The notes beneath the pieces are model-generated. The model worked only from the letters and a program-made list of their open reading frames with translations. It was not told the origin of the DNA and did not search any database. The translations under genes were made by a program, and so were the position numbers. A stretch of DNA of 64,000 bases from Sordaria brevicollis (taxonomy: Eukaryota; Ascomycota; Sordariomycetes; Sordariales; Sordariaceae): positions 2,232,001 through 2,296,000 of the forward strand of contig JAUTDP010000006.1 in the NCBI GenBank assembly GCA_033439795.1, given 5' to 3'. Shown here piece by piece: positions 56,571 through 64,000 of the stretch (within the stretch, counting starts at the first letter, position 1; every line of letters begins with the position of its first letter).

Positions 56571-57527
56571 ATTCGCTTGACACCTTCCGTATCTTCGTTT
56601 GTCGCTTGGTTTGGTGGGCGCGCCCCCCGTATCGCAATGAGTTCCCCTACAAAGCAGTAACACTTCCGTATGCGGTGATGTCGGATGTAATTTGTCCTGC
56701 TATTAGGAGGCGTCAAGAAGATGTCAAGGGTATCTTGCCAAACGGTTGTGAGAAGTCAAGATGAAACGTCCAAACACCAGAACCACGACCGGACCGTTTC
56801 TGTAGTGTGTTGATGAAAAAATAGACAGTGCGAATTGTCATTGGATGTTCTCCAAGCTCGTCGTGGAATTCCATGGTGTTTTGGTCTCATCTTATCGACA
56901 AAGAGGAGGCAAGAATTATGTTGTGAAAGAGAGATCATGATCAGAGATGCATATTGTTAATATCGACTCGCATTGGCTTGGTTCAACCGGAATTGCAAAG
57001 TAGAAGGCAATGACGCCTCTCCATGCACCTCGATCATCACCTTCCCTCATGCTGGTTCGGTACGAACGGAAAGAGGAACGGAATGCGGTAAACACCATCG
57101 CCGTTCGGATTCATCATCCTTCTGGGACTGGATCTCTTTTACCAGTTGATCGAACTGCATAAATCGCAATTGACATCCCAGCTGGTTGTTACTAAGAGTT
57201 TGCTCTGTCGTTACCACATCTTCTAATCTTCACCTTGAAGGTGCTGGTCCGCAGCCCTTGTTATCGTGACATGTCCCGTACACTGTGTTCTTATCTTATC
57301 AGGGCCGTCAGGGACTCGCACTTGCAGCTGCGGCAACTGCACATAAAAAATGGGAAGCGCCGAAACGACATCAGCTGGGAGATCCTTCCTTTCAACCATA
57401 CGACCCACTTTTACTTGAATCGCTGCGGGGCACGCGGACAAGATTGAAAAAAACTAAATCTCCCCTCAAATCCCGCTCCCCCAACTCTTCTTCCCCGAAC
57501 TCACCAACATTTTCTTCTTTTCCCACA
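56571..57527. promoter_or_regulatory. Divergent promoter, Asteroid gene / PRPP synthetase gene
   Basis: 957 bp between start codons. A short upstream ORF of 22 codons begins at ATG 57349 (Met-Gly-Ser-Ala...) in the probable leader of the PRPP synthetase gene. Nothing else is recognised. Confidence 0.45.
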
Positions 57528-59037
57528 ATGCGCGGCACCCTCATCTTTTCGGGCAGCTCATGCCCGGCCCTTACCGGCAAAGTATGCGAAAACCTGGGCA
57601 TGACGCCAGCTGATGCTGAGCTCACCCAGTTCTCTAACGGAGAGACGAGCGTGCGGATCCTCACCAGTGTCCGCGAGAAGGATGTCTTCGTCGTCCAGTC
57701 CGGCAGCCCCAAGATCAATGACACCATCATGGAGTTGCTCATCATGATCTCTGCTTGCAAGGGAGGCTCTGCCAGCAAGATCACTGGTATGTCTGCCGCT
57801 CAAACAGCAATCCATCCAGTGTGAAGGCTGACCAGGCCCTCTTCTAGCCGTCCTGCCATACTTCCCCTACAGTCGCCAGTCCAAGAAGAAGTCGCACCGC
57901 GGCGCCATCACTGCGCGAATGCTTGCCAATCTTCTCGGCGTTGCTGGTGTTAAGCACATCATCACGGTCGATTTGCACGCTTCCCAGATGCAGGGCTTCT
58001 TCAAGTGCCCTGTGGACAACCTCCACGCCGAGCCTCTCATTGCGCGCTGGATCAGGCAGAACGTTCCCGACTGGAAAGAGGCCGTCGTCGTCTCCAAGAA
58101 TGCTGGTGGTACCAAGCGCGTCACGTCGCTGGCCGATGCTCTCAAGCTGAACTTCGGCATGGTTACCACCGACAAGAAGAGAGGCAATGGCAACATGACT
58201 AGCAGCATGGTTCTCAACCACATCGACGCTATCTTGGACCCCATTGGCGAGCAGCTCACCGATGCAGTTGATGCTGCAAGCGAGACCCCGGCCGGCAACG
58301 TCACCCAGCCTGTCGCAGGCGCAGTTGCCGCACGCCGCCCCAACGGATCATCTCTGCACAGCGCCAAGTCTCTGCCATCTCGTTTGCGCTCGTCGACCTC
58401 GGCTTTGGACGGTGTCGACGAGGAAGGCGACCAAGAGTACAATGACCAGCGCGCCCATGAGGTCACCCAGGCTCGTCTCGTCCACGGTCACATCGTTCCT
58501 GACGACTTCGAGTCGGCGGACGTCTCTGCAGCCACCAGTGTCGCTGGAGACGACCCGATGACCATGTCGCACGCTTCATCGTTCTTTGCTCCCCACCACG
58601 CTGCGCTCGGTGGCTCGGGTGATGCAGCTGAAAGTTCGGATGAGGACGAGGAGATCCTCAAAGACCCCAAGGTGGAGCACATGGTCACCCTTGTTGGTGA
58701 TGTCAAGAACCGCACCGTCTTCATCGTCGACGACATGATCGACAAGCCTGGTTCCTGGATCGCCGCTGCCGAAACGGTCGTCAAGCGCGGTTTGGCCAAG
58801 AAGGTTTACTGCATTGCTACCCACGCCGTCTTCGGTGCTGACTGCCTCGAGCAGTTGCAGGGGTGCGACTGCATTGATCACATTCTCGTGACCAACAGCT
58901 ACCCCATCCCTGAGGAAAAGGCTCGCAACGCCAGCAAGTTGCACGTGCTTGACCTGTCCTATCTGCTTGCGGAGGCAATTCGTCGGAACCACTATGGCGA
59001 GTCGATCTCGCCTTTGTTCCAGCACATAGTGGAGTAA
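57528..59037 (+). CDS. Ribose-phosphate pyrophosphokinase, Prs1/Prs5 type with internal insert
   Basis: Makes PRPP from ribose-5-phosphate and ATP for nucleotide, His and Trp synthesis. Exons 57528-57786 and 57848-59037 give 482 aa, against about 320 for a plain enzyme. Residues 1-200 are standard: FSNGETSVRI, VVQSGSPKINDTIMELLIM, AVLPYFPYSRQSKKK, the metal-binding TVDLHASQMQGFF (about 126-138) and VVVSKNAGGTKR. About 160 extra residues (200-360), Ser/Ala/Asp-rich with an acidic SSDEDEE, separate this from the PRPP loop VFIVDDMIDKPGSWIAAAE (about 377-395). Such a non-homologous insert marks yeast Prs1 and Prs5, which work only in heteromers with Prs2-4 and link to cell-wall integrity. The loop lacks the canonical TCGT, as in that subgroup. 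Confidence 0.94.
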
Positions 59038-60019
59038 TATTGCATGGTTCGGTTTTTTGGTTTATCGTGACACAGCACAGAGGCTTCATAGGGCATTTAC
59101 TTGCACCTTCTTTACGAAAGCACATCATTATCAGGTATGTTGGGAGAAATGGGTTACAAGCGTGGCGTTGGTGATTTCAGACACTTCAAGACAGTTGTCG
59201 TCTTGACATTCAGGAGCGGAGAGAACTTGAAGCGTCCTCTTAGACCTTTTTGGAACGAGCAGTCAGATACCCAATTGACGTTACACGCTCGGTTGTGTGG
59301 TTAGCCGCGCAGCTCATTCTTTCCCTCTCCTTCTCTTTTTCCTTTTCGTTTGCTCATTCCACCCCGGTTTGCTTGACTGGCAGTCAGCAACGAGTCATCC
59401 ATTCACTCCTTCCCCTGCACCCAAAACAAAATCCAGCGATGCTTTCACTTGAGAAAGCCGGTGCCGATTTCCATCCCAGGAACGGCTCTGAACGGAGCGT
59501 TGGTAGATTGAATTCCATTATAGAAGGCTCGTTGTTCCGACTCATCATGAGTTGACTTCCGCAAGGTTGATGGGCAATGATGCAAGAGAACCCTTGGAAA
59601 CATTTCATGTAAACGAACTTGCCTCGGCAAGTGTGGTAGAGCGATGGCACTTTCCCATCAATAGTCATGGTTCGCGTAAAAGCTTCCGTGGACGGTTATT
59701 TGACCACGAAGCAGGCGGACTATGCTGATGTTTTACGCATCATAGGACAGCCATTGTCGCAAAGCTCAGTGTTGAGCTCCAGTATAGCCAAAAATACAAA
59801 CCACTTAGCTCAGTTGTTCGTCCATTCCCTTTCCAAGTGATCTCTCGTACATGTCATGTCACGATTTCCCATTTCAAGATGTGATTTCATATCAGGTTAT
59901 AGCCGTCATTTATCTTCTTCGATTGGTATAAACATTACGCTTCAACATTAACTTTTCCTTTACATCCATGCAGTATTTAGGTATTTTCTCTTCCAATTTT
60001 CGCACAATTCCCCGCTACC
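59038..60019. other. Convergent 3' intergenic region
   Basis: 982 bp between the PRPP synthetase gene (+) and the low-complexity protein gene (-). A pyrimidine run (59,318-59,350) is the only compositional feature. No ORF is convincing. Confidence 0.5.
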
Positions 60020-63000
60020 TTAAATCCATCCCTCCTTCCCACTAGTCCTCTGAAACAACCTCCTCAAACTCCCACTACTCCGACTCCGACTTCCAAAACG
60101 AGCGTGGTTGCCTCTTCGTTTCGTCGGCATCGTCTTACTAGAATACTGTCCCACAACCGGCGGTGCCGCTGCCCCCTCTTCATCTTCTTCTTGTCCCTGA
60201 CCCTGTCCATGTGTATCTGGTCTCATCACTGACATCTCCGGGGCTGGCGTCGCACTAATTTTGATCGCCACCGGCGAGGACGGCGCAGTCGGCACTCTGT
60301 GGTGATAGCTGGAGTCACTGAGAGCTAATCCAATCGCTGACGGCGGTGGCGGCGGTGTTAACGGTCTCCCCGGCCTTGTCGCCGCGGTTGCAGGCGGCGG
60401 CGGCGCTGGGCGAGGAGGCAAGGTGGAAACGGGTTCGTAGGAGGATGAGCTGGGGTGTAGGACTTGAACAGCTATTGGAGGCGAAGGGGAGGGACGGGGT
60501 GGTTGGTTTGTGTCGCTGTCGCTATCTTCTCCTGCTCCTGCTACTGCTGAGGTGTTGGGATGGTTGTGACCATCGTTGTGTCCGTCCTTGTGCCCGCCGT
60601 CCTTGTCCTTATGGCCATCCTTGTGGTGGGAATGGCCGAGGGAAAGGTTAAGACATGACCATGAGGAAGGGGTACGTAATGAGGAGAGGGAAGAGCGTTT
60701 GGAGGTGGTGCCGCTGTTGTGGCCTCCGTCACGGTGTCCGTTGCCGAAGGTGGTGCCAAAACTGAAACTTAGGGGCGGGTGGTGGGACTTTTTGGGGGAG
60801 GGATCGGAGGTGGGATTTGAGGGGTGACCGGGGACGGTGTTGGACGGGGTGGTGTCGAGGGAGAAACTGGAGACGGCGGCGGCGGGTGCAGTGGTTATTA
60901 TCCCCATGCTGCTGGATACGTTGCCGACGATGCTGGGTTTGCGACTTTCTGGTTGGTAGAAGGTCTGGGGTTGAGGTTGTTGTTGTGGCAGCTGTTGATG
61001 TTGTTGCTGTTGTGGTTGCTGCTGTTGCTTTGGCTGTTGTTGATACTGTTGTTGATGTTGTTGATGCTCTTGTTGCTGTCGTGTCGGATATTCTGTCTGT
61101 TGTTGTTGAGGCTGTTGGTACTCATGCCACCGTTGCGCTTGTTGCCGGTGCTGCTGCTGCTGCTCCGAGACCACTCGTCTACCACCAGCCGTTCCGGTCC
61201 TATCTTCTGGTGTTTCAACTCTCACATCAGCAGCACCACGAACACTATTAGCAGTTCCAGTTCTAGCCTCGACTGTCTCAGCTTCGGCTCCAGCTTTAAC
61301 ACCTGCTGTCCTAGCAGCAACAGCTTCACTTCCAGTTCCGGCAGTTCCAACACCCCCAACCTCAGCAGCCCTCGGAGAACCAGAAAACGTCATCCTAGTA
61401 GGCGTGACCATGATAATCGGTATCTCCGGACTCCTCGGTACGACTGGTATACCCCTTGACGATTGACGATGGACTCCTCCCTCGCTCATCACCCGTCTTG
61501 CTGCTCCTTCCTTGATGACTGCCTTTGTGTTCATATTCCTCATGGCCGTTGGTGGTTGTCGCCCGGTTGCTGTTGTTGATCCTGTTATCATTCTTGTTGC
61601 CGTTGATGGCACTGTTGGTGAAGTTGGACCCGTAGCTGGAGCTGGAGTTGGAATCGGTGTTTGTTGGGTGGGAGTCGGGGTCGAGCTTCCAGAGGTTCCA
61701 GAGGTTCCAGAGGTTCCAGAGGTTCCAGAGGTTCCAGAGGTTCCAGAGGTAGACTTAGTTGCTGACGAGGAGGCAGAAGCCCGCAAATCATTCCTCTCGA
61801 ACAGTTCCTGCTGGAGGGTATACTGCGCGTGATGCTGGCGCTGTTCCTTGGTCGGTTTTGGTCGGCGTATCTTCTTCCCGTGCTGCAGTCTTTGGCGGCT
61901 GTGGCTACGGTGTCGATCTTGAGTTCGGGAGTGACTGCGGCTTTGGCTTCGGGATTTTGATTTTGATCGTGATCGTCGGGCGCCGCCGCGAGATGAAGTC
62001 CTGGATCTGGCCCCGGCAGAGTGTTGAGAGAGGTATGGTGATGATCGGCTTCCTCCTCCTTCTGTAGTTGGTGAACGTGCAGCAGGAGGGAAGTTTGATG
62101 TCGTGAGGTGGTCCTCAGTACTCTCGTAAGAGGTTCCATAGTTGAAGTTACTCTCCGACAAAAGTTCCTCCTCGTCATATTCGAATTCGTCTTCCTCATC
62201 TTCTTCATCGTCGAAGCCATTGGAGTAATTCCGCTCTTCATCTCCGTTGACAACCACGTACCACTTGATCTCCTCTCCCCTCTGTAGCTCATCACGGAGC
62301 TGCTTAATCCAGGTCTGTTCCTTCTCTTGTTTCGCAATCTGTTCCTCTTCGGTAAGGTGCTCAAGAGCATCATGGAACTCCTCATCACCCCGACCTAGCG
62401 TACCGGCTGTACCTTGGCTCCCGGCGCTATCGCGATTCAGACGATTCTTCTTGATGGGGGAACCGCGTCCTCCCCTGTTCTCATCCGTTGCCTTCTCTGC
62501 CTTCTTTGGGACAACCTCCTCCTGCCCTTTTTGCCGTTGCATACGCTCCTCATACAGCTTGACTTCCGCCATAATATCCACCGCCCCGTCGATGCGTATG
62601 ACGTGATCGGCTACGTAGGCGTACGGCCGTGAAACTTCGTCAAGGTTGTTGGGATCGTATTCTTCGAGGACTTTGACTGCTGACCAGCTCTGAGCGCTCA
62701 ATTCGTCCCTTTTTCGGTTAGGGCTGTGGGAGGAATGTCTACTGCGGCTTGTTTTCTTGCTCTTTCGGTGTCCTGAAGAGGAAGAGACTCCCAAGGTGCT
62801 GGTACTTCGAGAGGTAGGAGCGGTAGGGAAAGTAGCCGTAGGAGTAGTGGCGGTAGGAGTAGTAGCGCTGGAACCGGCCTTGCCCGTCTTTGACGATGTT
62901 CGTGAGCCTTGCAACGGAAGTTTGAGGCTCGGACTGCGGCTTGCGGTCCGACTGGTTGACTCGCTGCCGCCGCCAACGTGGATGGCAGTGATAGCCGAGC

Positions 63001-63433
63001 TGGCATCTTCAACAACCTTTCCCTCAGCAGCACTTTTCCCTGTTCCATTGTGTTTCTCTTTCTCTTTCTCTTTCTCTTTAAGGCCCCTGATTACCCCAAG
63101 ACTTTCTAAACGTTCCGGCCATTGGCTCCTCTCGTTGTTCTTTTCCTGCGCACCAGCACTTTTCGGCTCCTCCACCTTTTCCACATCACTCCCCTCTTCA
63201 CTGTTATCCTCACTCTCCTCACTATTCCAACTCCTCCCACTTTCATAGCCCAACGGTGGAGGATTGCAATAGGGCAAAAACTCGAATAAGTTGTAGAAAC
63301 TTTGCAGGAGACAGCGCGAGCTGGTGGGCTTGATGAGCCATTCGGGAGACACGTCGTCGAGGTCTTGCACGACGGTATAGACGCGGATGGAACGCCGCTG
63401 CCAGCGGAAGCCGTGGCAGAGGTAGGTTGGCAT
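60020..63433 (-). CDS. Large low-complexity fungal protein with polyglutamine tract
   Basis: 1137 aa in one exon from the ATG at 63433 (MPTYLCHGFRW); the frame is open upstream but without ATG. Two folded-looking islands: residues 1-60 (MPTYLCHGFRWQRRSIRVYT, then LLQSFYNLFEFLPYC) and about 250-300 (SWSAVKVLEEYDPNNLDEVS, PYAYVADHVIRIDGAVDIMA), plus a KWYVVVNGDEERNY segment. The rest is disordered: Lys/Glu repeats (KEKEKEKE), Arg/Ser stretches, an acidic DDEEDEEDE run, a Gly-Thr-Ser repeat, long polyglutamine (about residues 760-830) and Pro-rich tails. This N-terminal block recurs in uncharacterised Pezizomycotina proteins as far as I recall; no function can be assigned. I saw no intron. Confidence 0.8.
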   Translation of the reverse strand: MPTYLCHGFRWQRRSIRVYTVVQDLDDVSPEWLIKPTSSRCLLQSFYNLFEFLPYCNPPPLGYESGRSWNSEESEDNSEEGSDVEKVEEPKSAGAQEKNNERSQWPERLESLGVIRGLKEKEKEKEKHNGTGKSAAEGKVVEDASSAITAIHVGGGSESTSRTASRSPSLKLPLQGSRTSSKTGKAGSSATTPTATTPTATFPTAPTSRSTSTLGVSSSSGHRKSKKTSRSRHSSHSPNRKRDELSAQSWSAVKVLEEYDPNNLDEVSRPYAYVADHVIRIDGAVDIMAEVKLYEERMQRQKGQEEVVPKKAEKATDENRGGRGSPIKKNRLNRDSAGSQGTAGTLGRGDEEFHDALEHLTEEEQIAKQEKEQTWIKQLRDELQRGEEIKWYVVVNGDEERNYSNGFDDEEDEEDEFEYDEEELLSESNFNYGTSYESTEDHLTTSNFPPAARSPTTEGGGSRSSPYLSQHSAGARSRTSSRGGARRSRSKSKSRSQSRSHSRTQDRHRSHSRQRLQHGKKIRRPKPTKEQRQHHAQYTLQQELFERNDLRASASSSATKSTSGTSGTSGTSGTSGTSGTSGSSTPTPTQQTPIPTPAPATGPTSPTVPSTATRMITGSTTATGRQPPTAMRNMNTKAVIKEGAARRVMSEGGVHRQSSRGIPVVPRSPEIPIIMVTPTRMTFSGSPRAAEVGGVGTAGTGSEAVAARTAGVKAGAEAETVEARTGTANSVRGAADVRVETPEDRTGTAGGRRVVSEQQQQHRQQAQRWHEYQQPQQQQTEYPTRQQQEHQQHQQQYQQQPKQQQQPQQQQHQQLPQQQPQPQTFYQPESRKPSIVGNVSSSMGIITTAPAAAVSSFSLDTTPSNTVPGHPSNPTSDPSPKKSHHPPLSFSFGTTFGNGHRDGGHNSGTTSKRSSLSSLRTPSSWSCLNLSLGHSHHKDGHKDKDGGHKDGHNDGHNHPNTSAVAGAGEDSDSDTNQPPRPSPSPPIAVQVLHPSSSSYEPVSTLPPRPAPPPPATAATRPGRPLTPPPPPSAIGLALSDSSYHHRVPTAPSSPVAIKISATPAPEMSVMRPDTHGQGQGQEEDEEGAAAPPVVGQYSSKTMPTKRRGNHARFGSRSRSSGSLRRLFQRTSGKEGWI
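60955..61170. repeat. CAA/CAG-rich polyglutamine-coding tract
   Basis: On the minus (sense) strand CAA and CAG codons dominate for about 70 codons, broken by His, Pro, Tyr and Leu. The mixed codons limit slippage compared with a pure CAG run. Confidence 0.85.
61692..61745. repeat. Six perfect copies of a 9-bp minisatellite
   Basis: GAGGTTCCA is repeated six times without a mismatch, with degenerate flanks. On the coding strand it encodes Gly-Thr-Ser repeats in the low-complexity protein. Being a multiple of 3, copy-number change would keep the frame. Confidence 0.95.
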
Positions 63434-64000
63434 CTTGGACGATGCTTGTTTTTTTGGTCCGCTCGCTTGGTCGTGCGGGGGTTGTATCGTCGAAATTCGT
63501 TGAATTAATGGTTGGTGAATTAAGGGTGAGGTGTCCAAAGTTGGGTTGGTGATGGCACTGCTGATGCGGTGTCAAGCTAGGTGGGTGTGCCGTGGAATGC
63601 GCATGTATAAGGAGTGTAGCACGGCGGTGGTGTTCACGGGTTGACGTCGTAAAGCTTGGTTTCGGAGATTTGGACGCCGTGTGTTGATCCTCCTCTCCTT
63701 CGTATCGACGGGATTCCCGAAGTTGCGTTTCCTCCCTTACTCTTGACTTTGCATGTGAAGTTGAGGGGGTAGTAAGCAAACAAACACGCCGAAAGTGAGT
63801 TTACCTTGTCCTCAACTCCAGGTCCTCATGAGCTCGCGAGAGGTCCGGTTAGAGTCCTCGGAAACACATAGAAAAGAGCAACCCGTCGGGTCGGGAGGGG
63901 AGACGTCTTGGTTAAAGGTGAAAGGTGAAAGGTGAGAAGAGTCTTCACGTTGTTTTGTCACGACATGGTCCCATAGAAATCACCCAAGTAGAAAAAGTGA
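63434..64000. other. 5' flank of the low-complexity protein gene
   Basis: Probable leader and promoter up to the window edge. A minus-strand frame (63,243-63,779) overlaps the gene start in another frame and looks like a shadow. Tandem GTGAAAG units occur at about 63,915-63,935. Confidence 0.45.

Noticed and set aside
63434..63538. 35-residue N-terminal extension of the low-complexity protein
   Set aside because: It starts at TTG; the ATG at 63433 begins the conserved-looking MPTYLC block.
1..64000. Dispersed 5S rRNA genes, expected in Neurospora-like genomes
   Set aside because: I searched by eye for the conserved start and internal control region and found none.

Overview
The window is nuclear DNA of a filamentous ascomycete, most likely a Sordariales species such as Neurospora or Sordaria. 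The evidence is short introns (about 50-70 nt, GTATGT/GTGAGT donors, CTAAC-like branch sites), typical Pezizomycotina gene families (LaeA-like methyltransferase, C2H2 plus Fungal_trans regulator, CBM20 glucoamylase) and a tRNA-Phe gene with a 16-nt intron of the kind known from Neurospora. The species call is inference. GC content looks even and I see no long AT-rich tracts of the kind RIP leaves.

Layout. 1-6.2 kb: 3' part of a glucoamylase gene (+), then mitochondrial DnaJ Mdj1 (-) and a SAP30-type Sin3-binding protein (-). 6.2-13.6 kb: a long interval without a convincing gene, ending in the long upstream-ORF-rich leader of a large zinc-finger transcription factor (+, 13.6-16.8 kb). 18-24 kb: F-box protein (+), a hotdog thioesterase ending in SKL (-) and the peroxin gene pex12 (+), the last two divergent. 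24.5 kb: tRNA-Phe(GAA). 25.4-28.8 kb: SNF2/RING helicase (-). 32.2-32.8 kb: Aim41 (-). 35.1-36.5 kb: a nine-exon LaeA-like methyltransferase (-) that I assembled by splicing. 36.5-45 kb: another gene-poor interval, holding a 414-bp TA-flanked inverted-repeat element (MITE). 45-51 kb: cohesin loader Scc2/Mis4 (-). 52-59 kb: a compact housekeeping block with Rpa12 (+), deoxyhypusine hydroxylase Lia1 (-), an Asteroid-type XPG protein (-) and a Prs1/Prs5-type PRPP synthetase (+). 60-63.4 kb: a large low-complexity protein (-) with a polyglutamine tract and a 9-bp minisatellite.

Most genes are housekeeping (protein folding, peroxisome import, chromosome cohesion, rRNA transcription, eIF5A hypusination, nucleotide synthesis) and arranged in convergent and divergent pairs. 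The one pair with an obvious shared theme is the SKL-ended thioesterase and pex12, both peroxisomal and divergently transcribed. The most unusual DNA is the MITE: its 86-87-bp inverted repeats each contain a hairpin whose apex sequence differs between the two ends while base pairing is kept.

Exon boundaries were set by hand from splice consensus and reading-frame continuity. Homology calls come from motif recognition, with no database search.
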